From: Herpetosiphon geysericola
Lineage (GTDB): Bacteria; Chloroflexota; Chloroflexia; Chloroflexales; Herpetosiphonaceae
Length of the DNA stretch: 64,000 bases
NCBI RefSeq assembly: GCF_001306135.1
Contig: NZ_LGKP01000015.1
Coordinates: 270,334 to 334,333, forward strand
Reading direction: 5' to 3'
The notes under the pieces: model-generated
What the model saw: the letters and a program-made list of their open reading frames with translations, nothing else
The model's database searches: none
Told to the model about the DNA's origin: nothing
Position numbers and translations under genes: made by a program
Shown: one piece after another, positions 54,079-62,685 of the stretch
Position numbering within the stretch: the first letter of the stretch is position 1
How the letters are laid out: each line of letters starts with the position of its first letter

Positions 54079-55179
54079 ATGAACACACCCACTTGGGCGG
54101 TGGAACTTGACCACGTAACCAAAGAATTTCGCGGCAGCACAGCCGTTCGTGATGTTTCTTTAAAAATCGCGGACGGTGAATTTTTTTCCCTACTTGGCCC
54201 CTCTGGCTGTGGTAAAACCACGCTACTCCGCATGATCGCTGGCTTTGAAAACCCTAGTAGTGGCGATATTTACATCGAAGGCGAGTTGATGGGTGAAACG
54301 CCTGCCAATCGGCGCGATGTGAATACTGTTTTTCAGAGCTATGCGCTCTTTCCCCATATGTCGGTGGCTGAAAACGTGGCCTTTGGCCTGCACATGAAAA
54401 AGATCAACAAGGCTGATGTTGCCACCCGCGTGAAGCAAGCGCTGGATATGGTGCAGCTGCATGCATTTGGCGATCGCCGCCCCAAGCAACTTTCTGGTGG
54501 TCAGCAACAACGGGTCGCTTTAGCTCGCGCCTTGATCAACGAGCCAGAAGTGTTGTTGCTTGACGAACCTTTGGCAGCGCTTGATCTGAAATTGCGCAAA
54601 GAAATGCAATTGGAACTCAAAAGCATTCAGCAGCGCTTGGGCATTACTTTTATCTTCGTGACCCACGATCAAGAAGAAGCCTTGACCATGAGCGACCGGA
54701 TTGCGGTGATGGAATTGGGCAAGGTGCTGCAAGTTGGCCAGCCAACCGAAATCTACGAACGCCCCAAAACGCGTTTTGTCGCCGATTTTATTGGCGAATG
54801 CAATTTTATTGATGGTACGGTGCTGGCGGTTGAAAATGGCGCAGTAACCTTGGAGACTGACGGCGGTGTGCGGGTTGTGGGTACTGGCATGTTTCCAGTT
54901 GCTGCTGGTGATCACGCGGTGTTGGCCGTCCGGCCTGAGAAAGTCCGTTTGGTTGAAGGCCAACAGCCCCAAGGTACAAACGTTTTTGCTGCAATTGTTG
55001 AGCGCGTCGCCTATATTGGCTCGGATACGCGGATTATTGTGCGTTTGCCTGATGGCTCGCCGTTTGATGTGTGGGAAGCAAACACCGTTTCGACGCTTGA
55101 CCCAAACCAATATTATACCGCTGGCGACCCTGTTTATGTTACATGGGCCACCCAAAATAGCCTAATTCTCGAACGTTAA
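54079..55179 (+). CDS. potA: Spermidine/putrescine ABC transporter ATP-binding protein
   Basis: 366 residues. Walker A GPSGCGKTT is at 40-48, then the Q-loop VFQSYALFPHM, signature LSGGQQQRVALARAL, Walker B VLLLDEPLAALD and H-loop VTHDQEEAL. A C-terminal TOBE domain (about 250-366) starts near FIDGTVLAVENGAV. Length and tail match PotA. AAGGAGG lies 11 bases before the ATG. It is first of four genes in the order A-B-C-D. Confidence 0.94.
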   Translation: MNTPTWAVELDHVTKEFRGSTAVRDVSLKIADGEFFSLLGPSGCGKTTLLRMIAGFENPSSGDIYIEGELMGETPANRRDVNTVFQSYALFPHMSVAENVAFGLHMKKINKADVATRVKQALDMVQLHAFGDRRPKQLSGGQQQRVALARALINEPEVLLLDEPLAALDLKLRKEMQLELKSIQQRLGITFIFVTHDQEEALTMSDRIAVMELGKVLQVGQPTEIYERPKTRFVADFIGECNFIDGTVLAVENGAVTLETDGGVRVVGTGMFPVAAGDHAVLAVRPEKVRLVEGQQPQGTNVFAAIVERVAYIGSDTRIIVRLPDGSPFDVWEANTVSTLDPNQYYTAGDPVYVTWATQNSLILER

Positions 55180-55236
55180 TCGTACTCTGCTCAGGTTTGT
55201 TGGTTTGTGCAAACAAGCAACATCCATGGGGGAACT

Positions 55237-56100
55237 ATGTATAATGCGCGAACTGAGCAACGTCGTGCCTGGTTGCAAGCCTCGCCTGCCTTAATCTGGT
55301 TGGGCTTCTTCTTTTTGGCTCCCTTAGTGCTCATTCTGATTTATTCATTCCAAGGCCGCGCCGACGATGGCACAGTGTTGTGGAACTGGTCGCTGGCGAA
55401 TTATCAAAAGCTGTTTGCTGATGGCTCGTTTTGGCGCACGCTCTGGCTTTCGACCTGGATTGCGCTGGTGGTGACAGCGATCACGTTGGTGGTCAGTTAT
55501 CCGCTTGCCTTTTTTATGGCAACGCGCAGCCCCAAACGCCGTGGTTTGCTGGTGCTGGCGGTGATGATTCCATTTTGGACTAACTTTCTGGTGCGGATTT
55601 ACGCGTGGAAAGTGCTGCTTGGCAATAATGGCGTGGTCAATCGCTTTTTAGATCAATTTGATCTTGGGCCATTGCAAATGATCAATAACCCAAGCGCGGT
55701 AATTATGGCGCTGATCTATGGCGAATTGCCGTATATGATTTTGCCGCTGTATGCTGCGCTCGAACGCTTCGATTGGGTGCAGCTTGAGGCGGCGCGCGAT
55801 TTGGGTGCTGGCCGCTTTCAAACATTTTGGCGCGTGCTGTTCCCGCAAACCTTGCCTGGCATCACTGCTGGCTCGATTTTGGTCTTTGTGCCAACTGTCG
55901 GGACCTTTGCGGTTTCCGATATTTTGGGCGGCACGAGTGTGAACATGGTGGGCAACAGCTTGAGTTTGCAATTTGGCTCGGCCTCGAATTGGGCCTATGG
56001 CTCGGCAATTTCGATGATCTTTATGTTGCTGCTCTTGGGCGCAATCTTGCTTTATTTCAAAGCAACACGGGAGGTGAATGATGGCGAAAATCCTGGCTGA
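55237..56100 (+). CDS. potB: Spermidine/putrescine ABC transporter permease
   Basis: 287 residues from the ATG after GGGGGAACT. Six membrane helices and the EAA loop DWVQLEAARDLGAGRFQTFWR. The PotB-type N-terminal helix is RAWLQASPALIWLGFFFLAP. It forms the channel with PotC, whose gene overlaps the potB end by about 20 bases. Confidence 0.93.
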   Translation: MYNARTEQRRAWLQASPALIWLGFFFLAPLVLILIYSFQGRADDGTVLWNWSLANYQKLFADGSFWRTLWLSTWIALVVTAITLVVSYPLAFFMATRSPKRRGLLVLAVMIPFWTNFLVRIYAWKVLLGNNGVVNRFLDQFDLGPLQMINNPSAVIMALIYGELPYMILPLYAALERFDWVQLEAARDLGAGRFQTFWRVLFPQTLPGITAGSILVFVPTVGTFAVSDILGGTSVNMVGNSLSLQFGSASNWAYGSAISMIFMLLLLGAILLYFKATREVNDGENPG

Positions 56101-56959
56101 TAAGCGCATTGAAACCAAGCACGGGCGTTCGCGTCCGGTGGCCAAACGGCACATGCCTTGGGGTACATGGGCGCTAACGCTGAATGCGATTTTCGTCTAC
56201 ACCTTCTTGTATGTGCCGATTATTGTGTTGGTGTTGTTTTCGTTCAATGCGGCCAAAGTTGGCGCGCAATGGCAAGGCTTCACCCTGCAATGGTACAACG
56301 AGCTATTCGCCGATGCCCGTTTGGGCGATGCGCTCTGGACAAGCCTCAAAATCGCTGGTTTATCGACCTTAATTGCTACGACAATTGGTACGTTGGCGGC
56401 GTTGGCCTTGGAAAAACGTGGTTGGCGCGGGCGCAAAGCCTTTGATACTGGGCTTTACTTGCCAGTGATTATTCCTGATGTGGTGATGGCTGTCTCGCTG
56501 TTGGGCTTTTTCACCTTGGCTTTTCGCCAATTCCAAGCCTTGTTGGGTTTGAATTTGGCGATGGGCTTGTGGACGGTAATCATCTCGCATGTGGCGTTTA
56601 ATATTTCGTTTGTGACGGTTGTGGTTGGCACAAGTTTGGCCAATTTCGATCGCCGCTTGGAAGAAGCTGCTGCTGATTTGGGTGCAACGCCATGGCAAAC
56701 CTTTTGGAAGATCAAGTTTCCCTTGATTGGGCCTGGGGTTTTGGGCGGTGCGTTACTGTCGTTCACCCTCTCGCTTGATGATTTTGTGGTAACCTTTTTT
56801 ACTCGTGGCCCAGGGGTCAACACTTTGACCACCGAAGTTTACGGACGGATCAAAAAATCTATTTCGCCTGAGATTAATGCCATCTCAAGCTTAATGTTAC
56901 TTGGTTCAACCATCTTGGTGCTGACTTCGTTGTGGATGCAACGGCGCCGCCAAGCCTAA
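56081..56959 (+). CDS. potC: Spermidine/putrescine ABC transporter permease
   Basis: 292 residues. ATG codons at 56078 and 56081 follow GGGAGG; the second has the better spacing. Six helices with the EAA loop DRRLEEAAADLGATPWQTFWK and the PotC-type segment SLDDFVVTFFTRGPGVNTL. It pairs with PotB. The N-terminus has a charged extension (about 1-30) before the first helix. Confidence 0.93.
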   Translation: MAKILADKRIETKHGRSRPVAKRHMPWGTWALTLNAIFVYTFLYVPIIVLVLFSFNAAKVGAQWQGFTLQWYNELFADARLGDALWTSLKIAGLSTLIATTIGTLAALALEKRGWRGRKAFDTGLYLPVIIPDVVMAVSLLGFFTLAFRQFQALLGLNLAMGLWTVIISHVAFNISFVTVVVGTSLANFDRRLEEAAADLGATPWQTFWKIKFPLIGPGVLGGALLSFTLSLDDFVVTFFTRGPGVNTLTTEVYGRIKKSISPEINAISSLMLLGSTILVLTSLWMQRRRQA

Positions 56960-56993
56960 TAATCTGTTTTGTGTGTTGTAAGGAGTTTGATTG

Positions 56994-58115
56994 ATGAAAC
57001 TAAACCGCTTTGGGCTATTGCTCATGGTGCTCAGTTTGTTGGTGGCCTGCGGCGAAGCTAGCCCAACCACCACGCCGCCAACTACGCCAGCTGGCACGGC
57101 AACAGGGGGCAATTCTGGCTCAGTTGATCGCAGTAAGCTCAGCGAAACGCTGCGCATCTACGCTTGGGGGGAGTACATTCCCGAAGATGTGCCACAGCTT
57201 TTCGAAAGCGAATTTGGCGTAAAGGTCACGGTTGATACTTATTCGTCGAACGAAGAAATGGCTGCCAAAATTCGGGCTGGCAATTCGGGCTACGATATTG
57301 TTCAACCTTCAGATTATATGGTAGCTCTGCTGGCCGAGGGCAATTACTTAGCCAAAATCAATCTGGCTAATATTCCAAATGTTGCTAACATCGATCCTGC
57401 CAATATGGGTTTGTATTACGACCCAAACAACGAATTTTCTGTGCCCTACTTGTGGGGAACCACGGGGATTGCCTACGATAAAACCGCAGTTTCGCCAGCG
57501 CCAACTAGCTGGTCGATTTTGTTTGATCCTGCTCAGTTGAGCGCCTACAAAGGCCGGGTGAGCATGCTCAACGACGAGCGCGAAGTGATTGGCGCGGCCA
57601 TGCTGTTTTTAGGCAAAGATCGCAACTCTAGCGAGCCTGCTGATCTCGAAGCTGCCAAAAAAGTTTTGCTTGAGCAAAAACCGTTGTTAGCCAAATACAA
57701 CAGCGATAATGTTTATCAAGATTTAGCCTCTGGCGAAGTCGTCTTGGCGCAATCGTGGAATCTCTACACGGGGTTGGCCATGATCGAGAACGAAAATATC
57801 GAGTGGGTTATTCCGCAAGAGGGCGGCGTGATTTGGCAAGATACCATGGCGATTGTGGCTGGCACGCCCAATCAATATACCGCCGAAGTTTTTATCGATT
57901 TTATGAATCGGCCTGAAATTGCTGCCAAGGTTGCTGATTTTACTGGAGCTTTAACGCCTAACGTCAAAGCCGAGCCATTGATCGGCGAAGAACTCAAGGC
58001 AGTCTATCCTAAGATCAAGCCCAGCGCTGACGATCGCAAGCGGCTCGATTGGCTGCGCAAAGGCCAGAACGCAACCGCCTTCTCCGATGTCTGGTCGGCA
58101 GTTAAATCGCAATAA
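56994..58115 (+). CDS. potD: Spermidine/putrescine-binding lipoprotein
   Basis: 373 residues from the ATG after AAGGAG. The lipobox LLVAC (C19) is followed by a Thr/Pro-rich linker and a PotD-type domain: LRIYAWGEYIPEDVPQLFE, YSSNEEMAAKIRAG, YDIVQPSDYMVALL and PYLWGTTGIAYDK. It delivers polyamine to PotABC. Specificity between spermidine and putrescine is not certain. A strong terminator follows. Confidence 0.93.
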   Translation: MKLNRFGLLLMVLSLLVACGEASPTTTPPTTPAGTATGGNSGSVDRSKLSETLRIYAWGEYIPEDVPQLFESEFGVKVTVDTYSSNEEMAAKIRAGNSGYDIVQPSDYMVALLAEGNYLAKINLANIPNVANIDPANMGLYYDPNNEFSVPYLWGTTGIAYDKTAVSPAPTSWSILFDPAQLSAYKGRVSMLNDEREVIGAAMLFLGKDRNSSEPADLEAAKKVLLEQKPLLAKYNSDNVYQDLASGEVVLAQSWNLYTGLAMIENENIEWVIPQEGGVIWQDTMAIVAGTPNQYTAEVFIDFMNRPEIAAKVADFTGALTPNVKAEPLIGEELKAVYPKIKPSADDRKRLDWLRKGQNATAFSDVWSAVKSQ

Positions 58116-58143
58116 CCATTTGGGGATTGGAGCTCGGTTGTTA

Positions 58144-58179
58144 GGGATTGCTAACATTGATGTTAGCAATCCCTTTTTT
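58144..58179 (+). terminator. Terminator of the potABCD operon
   Basis: GGGATTGCTAACA and TGTTAGCAATCCC form a perfect 13-bp stem with a TTGA loop and six T. The following GATCCCCGAAG resembles the start of mosaic block R2. Confidence 0.95.
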
Positions 58180-58356
58180 GATCCCCGAAGCAACTAGGGT
58201 TTAGGGGCCAACAATTGTGAGCTTTCATTAAATATTTAGTACCTTTAGCCTATCAATACATAGGTATAGAATGTTGGATACTTTTTCCTTAAAGACCATT
58301 AATCCATAGCTAGCTAAACATGAATTGCGAGGATAGTTTTAGCATAGGAGGACTGT
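58180..58356. other. Intergenic leader before the propeller gene
   Basis: AT-rich. CCTATCAATACATAGG (about 58239-58254) is a short imperfect palindrome next to TATAGAAT, which could be an operator and -10 element. No gene is seen before the small ORF at 58357. Confidence 0.35.
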
Positions 58357-58452
58357 ATGCAACGCTTGGCTACAGCTTCAATGTGGTCGAATTTAGCGAT
58401 TAAAGCACACTGGTTCAGTCATCAGATTGGCATTGATTGCGATGGTCGATGA
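58357..58452 (+). CDS. Possible 31-residue leader peptide
   Basis: A perfect AGGAGG (58346-58351) lies 5 bases before this ATG. The 31-codon frame (MQRLATASMWSNLAIKAHWF...) stops 19 bases before the next gene, which has its own AAAGGAGG. The peptide could be a leader or small protein. It has two Trp and no signal-like stretch. Confidence 0.45.
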   Translation: MQRLATASMWSNLAIKAHWFSHQIGIDCDGR

Positions 58453-58471
58453 GTTTAAAGGAGGAATCCAG

Positions 58472-59653
58472 ATGCGGCGTGGTTTGAAGTTCATTATGGT
58501 GTTGTTGGTTGTGAGTATGGGCATTCTTCCTGATTCCCGATCACATGGAGCGTTAGCCTTGAACACTGAGGCTGATGGTGCTGCGGCGATGGTTGCAACA
58601 GTGCCAGTTGCGTTCGTGGAAGGGACATGGAATCCGACAATTAACACCCCAGATATGAAAATCAATAGTATGGCCGTTGCAAACGAACGGGTCTATATTA
58701 TCGCTTGGGTCGATGGATCGAACCCTCAACCTGAAGCCCTGCGTGCATGGAATCCGCTAACTCAAGAGTGGACGCTGCTTCAAGCAAACACAGCGAGCAA
58801 TAGGTGGACTAAATTACAAACAGGCCGTGATGGTCGGCTATATGCGCTGCATACAATCTATGGCAGTTCAGGAACAATACCTCAGCGACGCGTCGCGACC
58901 TACAACGGATCGGCGTGGGTTGATGTTACTCCAGTAGCTCCTTTGCCAAGCAATAGCTTTAATTCATATATTGCGCTCAGCAATACTGAGATCTATATGA
59001 TTGATAACAATCGTAGCTTATTGATTTGGAATGGCACAACATGGACGATTAAGCAAACCCATGAAGATGGGCCTGGAATTGAGGGGATTGCTGACTTACA
59101 ACATTGTGGCGATGGAATATATTTCACCTATGTTGAGGCGATGCAGGTTAATGAACATGTTGTGACGACGCTCGAAGAGTTACGCAAATATTCACCAGCA
59201 ACAGGGACGTTTTCGGTGAGTGGAGGGCGGATGCATATGGCGATTTGCGAGGGTGCTAACCGCTATAGCTTTTATAGGGAAAAAATTCACTTTGAGTTGG
59301 CAAATACTCCAACTCGCATCTTTGCTACTAGTTACGCTACAGGGTCAACAAGGCCTTGGGTGTTTGCGATGGTCCGAATTGGTGGTTATATCTATGTTAC
59401 TGGCAGTTTTGACACAGTTGATGGGGTTAAGACTGGGGATGTAGCCCGCTGGAATGGTAGCCGTTGGGAGGGGCTTGGGCCTGAGTTTAGCTCTGATCGA
59501 ATCTCTGCCGATGCTATCGTTGGGCTTGGCCATCAGGTCTATGTTGCTGGCTTTTATCTTGAGAGTGGGACTGGTGATGGGCCACATATTGCCGCATGGG
59601 CACCCACCATGCCCTATACAACCTATAATCCATTGGTAAGCCATAAACCCTAA
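58472..59653 (+). CDS. Secreted beta-propeller protein of unknown function
   Basis: 393 residues from the ATG after AAAGGAGG, with a signal peptide (about 1-28). Repeated blades such as LRAWNPLTQEWTLLQ, RVATYNGSAWVDVTP, LLIWNGTTWTIKQ and DVARWNGSRWEGLGPE suggest a kelch-like or similar propeller of about six blades. The protein ends TTYNPLVSHKP, close to the glycosidase tail. No catalytic motif is recognised. A surface or matrix-binding role is possible. Confidence 0.8.
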   Translation: MRRGLKFIMVLLVVSMGILPDSRSHGALALNTEADGAAAMVATVPVAFVEGTWNPTINTPDMKINSMAVANERVYIIAWVDGSNPQPEALRAWNPLTQEWTLLQANTASNRWTKLQTGRDGRLYALHTIYGSSGTIPQRRVATYNGSAWVDVTPVAPLPSNSFNSYIALSNTEIYMIDNNRSLLIWNGTTWTIKQTHEDGPGIEGIADLQHCGDGIYFTYVEAMQVNEHVVTTLEELRKYSPATGTFSVSGGRMHMAICEGANRYSFYREKIHFELANTPTRIFATSYATGSTRPWVFAMVRIGGYIYVTGSFDTVDGVKTGDVARWNGSRWEGLGPEFSSDRISADAIVGLGHQVYVAGFYLESGTGDGPHIAAWAPTMPYTTYNPLVSHKP

Positions 59654-59675
59654 GCAAATAGATCGAATCCCATTT

Positions 59676-59717
59676 AATGGCTCAGCATTCAATAATGCCG
59701 AGCCATTGGTTTTTATT
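59676..59717 (+). terminator. Terminator between convergent genes
   Basis: AATGGCTCAGCATT and AATGCCGAGCCATT form a 14-bp stem with one mismatch, a CAAT loop and GGTTTTTATT on the plus strand. It may stop both convergent transcripts, though the minus-strand side has only ATTAAAT. Confidence 0.85.
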
Positions 59718-60207
59718 CGCTACGAATTTTGGCAATCAAGTTGCTGGTCGATAAGCCTGCTTGATACTGAATCAGCTCAACTTGCCCACCATAGGCCAAA
59801 ACAATTTTGGCTTCGGGCAGCTCTTTGCCGTTGCTTGCTTGCTCGGGGTGCGCATAATCGCCACCTTTAACGTACACATCAGGTTGCAAAGCACTGACTA
59901 ATGGCTCGGCAGTAAGTGAATCAAACAAGGTGACATAATCGACTGAACGCAAGCCCGCCAGCACAATGCCGCGTTGCAATTCAGGCACAATTGGCCTGGT
60001 TGGGCCTTTATAGCCGCGCACCGAAGCATCGCTATTCAATCCCACGATCAACAAATCGCCAAGCGCGCGTGCTGCTTGCAAATAGCTCACATGGCCTGCA
60101 TGGACAAGATCGAATGCGCCATTGGTAAAAACGACGGTTAAGCCCTGTTTGCGCCACTGTTGGCGGCGCGTTACTAATTCTTCTAAACTGCGAAATGGTG
60201 AGTTCAT
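59713..60207 (-). CDS. rfaE2: D-glycero-beta-D-manno-heptose 1-phosphate adenylyltransferase
   Basis: 164 residues from the ATG after GAGG. The nucleotidyltransferase motif FTNGAFDLVHAGHVSYL (HxGH) is followed by GLNSDASVRGYKGPTRPI and DVYVKGGDY. It matches the cytidylyltransferase-like half of HldE. It transfers AMP to heptose 1-phosphate to make ADP-heptose. It lies directly after its kinase partner gene; in E. coli the two are fused, here separate. Last gene of the operon. Confidence 0.9.
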   Translation of the reverse strand: MNSPFRSLEELVTRRQQWRKQGLTVVFTNGAFDLVHAGHVSYLQAARALGDLLIVGLNSDASVRGYKGPTRPIVPELQRGIVLAGLRSVDYVTLFDSLTAEPLVSALQPDVYVKGGDYAHPEQASNGKELPEAKIVLAYGGQVELIQYQAGLSTSNLIAKIRSE

Positions 60208-60214
60208 CGATGCC

Positions 60215-61210
60215 TCATGCAATTTGACCAAATTGAATTAATGCGCTTTGGAGTTCGTTGGGGCTAACCGTGGCCACGCCGATGCGGCGCACGACCAAGG
60301 CAGCAGCCGTGTTGGCAAGTTGGGCGGCAATTAATGGGCTATGGCCAGCGCACAGGCTTAGCGTTGCAGTGGCAATAAAAGTATCGCCAGCTCCAGTCGC
60401 ATCAAATACCTCGCCAATTGGCACCGCTGGAATGTGATGCATGCCTGCTGAATCGAGCAACGAAAAGCCCGCTCCGCCTCTGGTAATTACTACCGCCGCT
60501 AACTTGAGTTGATCGCGCAAGCGTTGCAAGCCCTGTTCAACCTGTTGATCATCGCGGAGTTGCTGACCCAGCCATGCTTCTGCTTCGCCCAAATTGCACT
60601 TGAGAAAATCGGCTCCAGCGTAAGGTTCAAAGCGGCCTTGGCTATCAACCGTCAATAAAACCTGATATTGTTGACATAATTGCTGAATGTATTGAATGAG
60701 CCGCTCGCTGAGCCAGCCAACCCGATAATCTGAGCAGAGCACAGCATCAACCTGGGGAATCAATTGGCCCAATAATTCGATCGCCTGATCTTCTAAATCT
60801 GGATCGACAGGCCGCCGATCGACTTTATCGAGCCGCGCTACTTGCTGGGCGACGGTTAATTGCACCGAGGCCAAAATGCGGGTTTTGGTGGTGGTTGGGC
60901 GTTGCTCATCGCGCAACAGGCCAGCCGTGCTGACCTTGCGTTTATGCAAGGCATTGGCTAATTCTTGGCCCGCCTGATCGGCTCCAATCAATGCAACAAT
61001 GCCTGCTGTGCTGCCAAGCGCTGTGATATTGGCCGCAGGATTGGCGGCGCCGCCAGGAATTGTCCGCCGTTGCTCAAATTCTAAGACCGGAATTGCGGCC
61101 TCGCGCGAGAGCCGTTCGGGCTTGCCATATAAATATTCATCGAGCACAACATCGCCAACCACCAGGATTCGGCGATTGGCGAGCTGCGCAACATGTTCAA
61201 GCGTGATCAT
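60215..61210 (-). CDS. rfaE1: PfkB-family kinase, D-beta-D-heptose 7-phosphate kinase
   Basis: 331 residues. RILVVGDVVLDEYLYGKPERL is the HldE kinase N-terminus, GGAANPAANITALG the sugar-binding loop, and DATGAGDTFIATATLSL the PfkB anion hole with catalytic D. It phosphorylates heptose 7-phosphate at C1. The next gene supplies the adenylyltransferase step. GmhA, GmhB and HldD are not in this window. Chloroflexota generally lack classic LPS, so the fate of the heptose is an open question. Confidence 0.9.
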   Translation of the reverse strand: MITLEHVAQLANRRILVVGDVVLDEYLYGKPERLSREAAIPVLEFEQRRTIPGGAANPAANITALGSTAGIVALIGADQAGQELANALHKRKVSTAGLLRDEQRPTTTKTRILASVQLTVAQQVARLDKVDRRPVDPDLEDQAIELLGQLIPQVDAVLCSDYRVGWLSERLIQYIQQLCQQYQVLLTVDSQGRFEPYAGADFLKCNLGEAEAWLGQQLRDDQQVEQGLQRLRDQLKLAAVVITRGGAGFSLLDSAGMHHIPAVPIGEVFDATGAGDTFIATATLSLCAGHSPLIAAQLANTAAALVVRRIGVATVSPNELQSALIQFGQIA

Positions 61211-61231
61211 GCGTGTTCTCAACATCCAAAA

Positions 61232-62008
61232 TTAACCAACCAGCTTCACCAGCCAACGGGTGAACGCTGGGAATATACGATAGGCCACCCCAAATAGATG
61301 ATAAATTCGCGGGATAACCCGCTGGGTTGTGGGGTTGGCCGCCACATGCAACACAATATCGGTTACATCGTGGGGCTTGAGTGTGCCAAAAAGCGACGCA
61401 AAGCGCGACATCTTATTAAAGTCTGCCGATTCGAAAAATGGCGTAGCAATCGGCGCTGGGCAAACGATTGAACATTTGATTGGCGTGCCCCGTAGCTCAA
61501 TTTGCAATGCTTCCGAGGCTGCCATCAAGGCATGTTTTGAGGCCGAATAACTGCCCATGTTGTGGGTAGAAACCAAGCCAGCCACCGAAGCCACATTCAC
61601 AATATGGCCACTATTTTGCTTGCGCATTACTGGCAACACCGCCCGAATACAGTGCATCGCGCCAAAATAATTAACCGTGATCATGCCTTCAAGATGTTTC
61701 CAATCGATGTGCTCAATTGAATCGAACACCCCATAACCAGCATTATTGATCAGCAAATCGACCCGCCCAAACGTTGCAACCGCTTGATCGATCAAGGCTT
61801 GAACTGCATTAACATCGCTGACATCGGTAGCAACAGCAAGGGCTTTGGCTCCAGTTTGGTTAATCGCAGCAGCCAGCTCATCTAATTGATCAGCTGAGCG
61901 AGCGGCCAGCACCACATTGGCTCCGCCGCGTGCTAAGCCTTCAGCAATTAATTTTCCAATGCCTGATGATGCGCCGGTAACGATGGCGGTTTTGCCAGCA
62001 AAACTCAT
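61232..62008 (-). CDS. Short-chain dehydrogenase/reductase
   Basis: 258 residues from the ATG after AAGGAG. The Rossmann motif VTGASSGIG is near the start, then LINNAGYG, the catalytic Ser in NVASVAGL and YxxxK in SYSASKHA. The C-terminal third is hydrophobic (PRIYHLFGVAYRIFPAF), suggesting membrane association. It is not HldD-like (no epimerase motif). Its ATG overlaps the end of the phosphatase gene. Substrate unknown; lipid or sugar reduction is possible. Confidence 0.92.
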   Translation of the reverse strand: MSFAGKTAIVTGASSGIGKLIAEGLARGGANVVLAARSADQLDELAAAINQTGAKALAVATDVSDVNAVQALIDQAVATFGRVDLLINNAGYGVFDSIEHIDWKHLEGMITVNYFGAMHCIRAVLPVMRKQNSGHIVNVASVAGLVSTHNMGSYSASKHALMAASEALQIELRGTPIKCSIVCPAPIATPFFESADFNKMSRFASLFGTLKPHDVTDIVLHVAANPTTQRVIPRIYHLFGVAYRIFPAFTRWLVKLVG

Positions 62009-62547
62009 GACGTTGCTCCTTGCTGTGCCCAATCGTGGGCAAATTGCTCTAATGCTTGGCGTTGCCAGGGATGCAAGTGCACAATTGGGCGACGCTCTTT
62101 AACTAAATTCCAAGCGTTGTCGAGGCTCATACCTTCGGCAATCAACACAGCGGTACATAGCGTTGCCGAACGGCTCATGCCAGCGTGACAATGGATGAGC
62201 ACTTTATGGCCAGCTTTGGTTGCCTGTTGCACAAAGGCCACACCTTGTTGCAATGCCTCAGTGGTTGGAGCTTGGCGATCTTGGGTTGGTAACCACAAAT
62301 AGCCCTCGTTACCAAGCGAGCCAAAGCGATCTTGGCGTTCTGCTTGCAGATTGACCGTCACACGCACGCCTTGGGTGTGTAATATCTGCCAATCGTGCTC
62401 ATCAAAAAAACCGCCGAGATAAAGCTGATCAGTAATTTGGCTTGCTCGTGGCACAACCTTGCCGCCGAGTCGCCGATACAGTCGGCGGGTTCCCATCACA
62501 AGCCTCGAGCGCACAATATAAAACCAACGCTGCAAAACGGCCAGCAT
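62005..62547 (-). CDS. Dual-specificity protein phosphatase
   Basis: 180 residues. The active site HCHAGMSRSATL is the C-x5-R P-loop of cysteine phosphatases, with the general acid probably in WLPTQDRQAP. The N-terminus VLQRWFYIVRSRLVMG is hydrophobic and basic and may bind membrane, a trait shared with PTPMT1-like lipid phosphatases. First gene of the heptose operon (overlap ATGA with the SDR). It could dephosphorylate a lipid, sugar or protein substrate. Confidence 0.88.
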   Translation of the reverse strand: MLAVLQRWFYIVRSRLVMGTRRLYRRLGGKVVPRASQITDQLYLGGFFDEHDWQILHTQGVRVTVNLQAERQDRFGSLGNEGYLWLPTQDRQAPTTEALQQGVAFVQQATKAGHKVLIHCHAGMSRSATLCTAVLIAEGMSLDNAWNLVKERRPIVHLHPWQRQALEQFAHDWAQQGATS

Positions 62548-62648
62548 ACCTCAATCCTTTGTCAGTTTTTGGCCTAATCAACGACCGAAAGCCATTGTAC
62601 CACGCTGTACCACGCCGTTTATCGCATTTTGGTTGAACCTGATCGGGC

Positions 62649-62654
62649 TATAAT
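62649..62654 (+). promoter_or_regulatory. -10 element of sfsA
   Basis: Perfect TATAAT, 31 bases before the chosen sfsA GTG; the -35 region (ATTTTG) is weak. It supports the later start and excludes longer frames. Confidence 0.6.
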
Positions 62655-62685
62655 AGCTACGATTTTTTATAGTTGCAAGGCGCTT

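Noticed and set aside
54033..54082. Very short ORFs before potA (9 codons from 54033, 11 codons from TTG 54047 ending ATGA with potA)
   Set aside because: The TTG is one base from its AGGAGG and the other ATG has no ribosome-binding site; too short to separate from chance.
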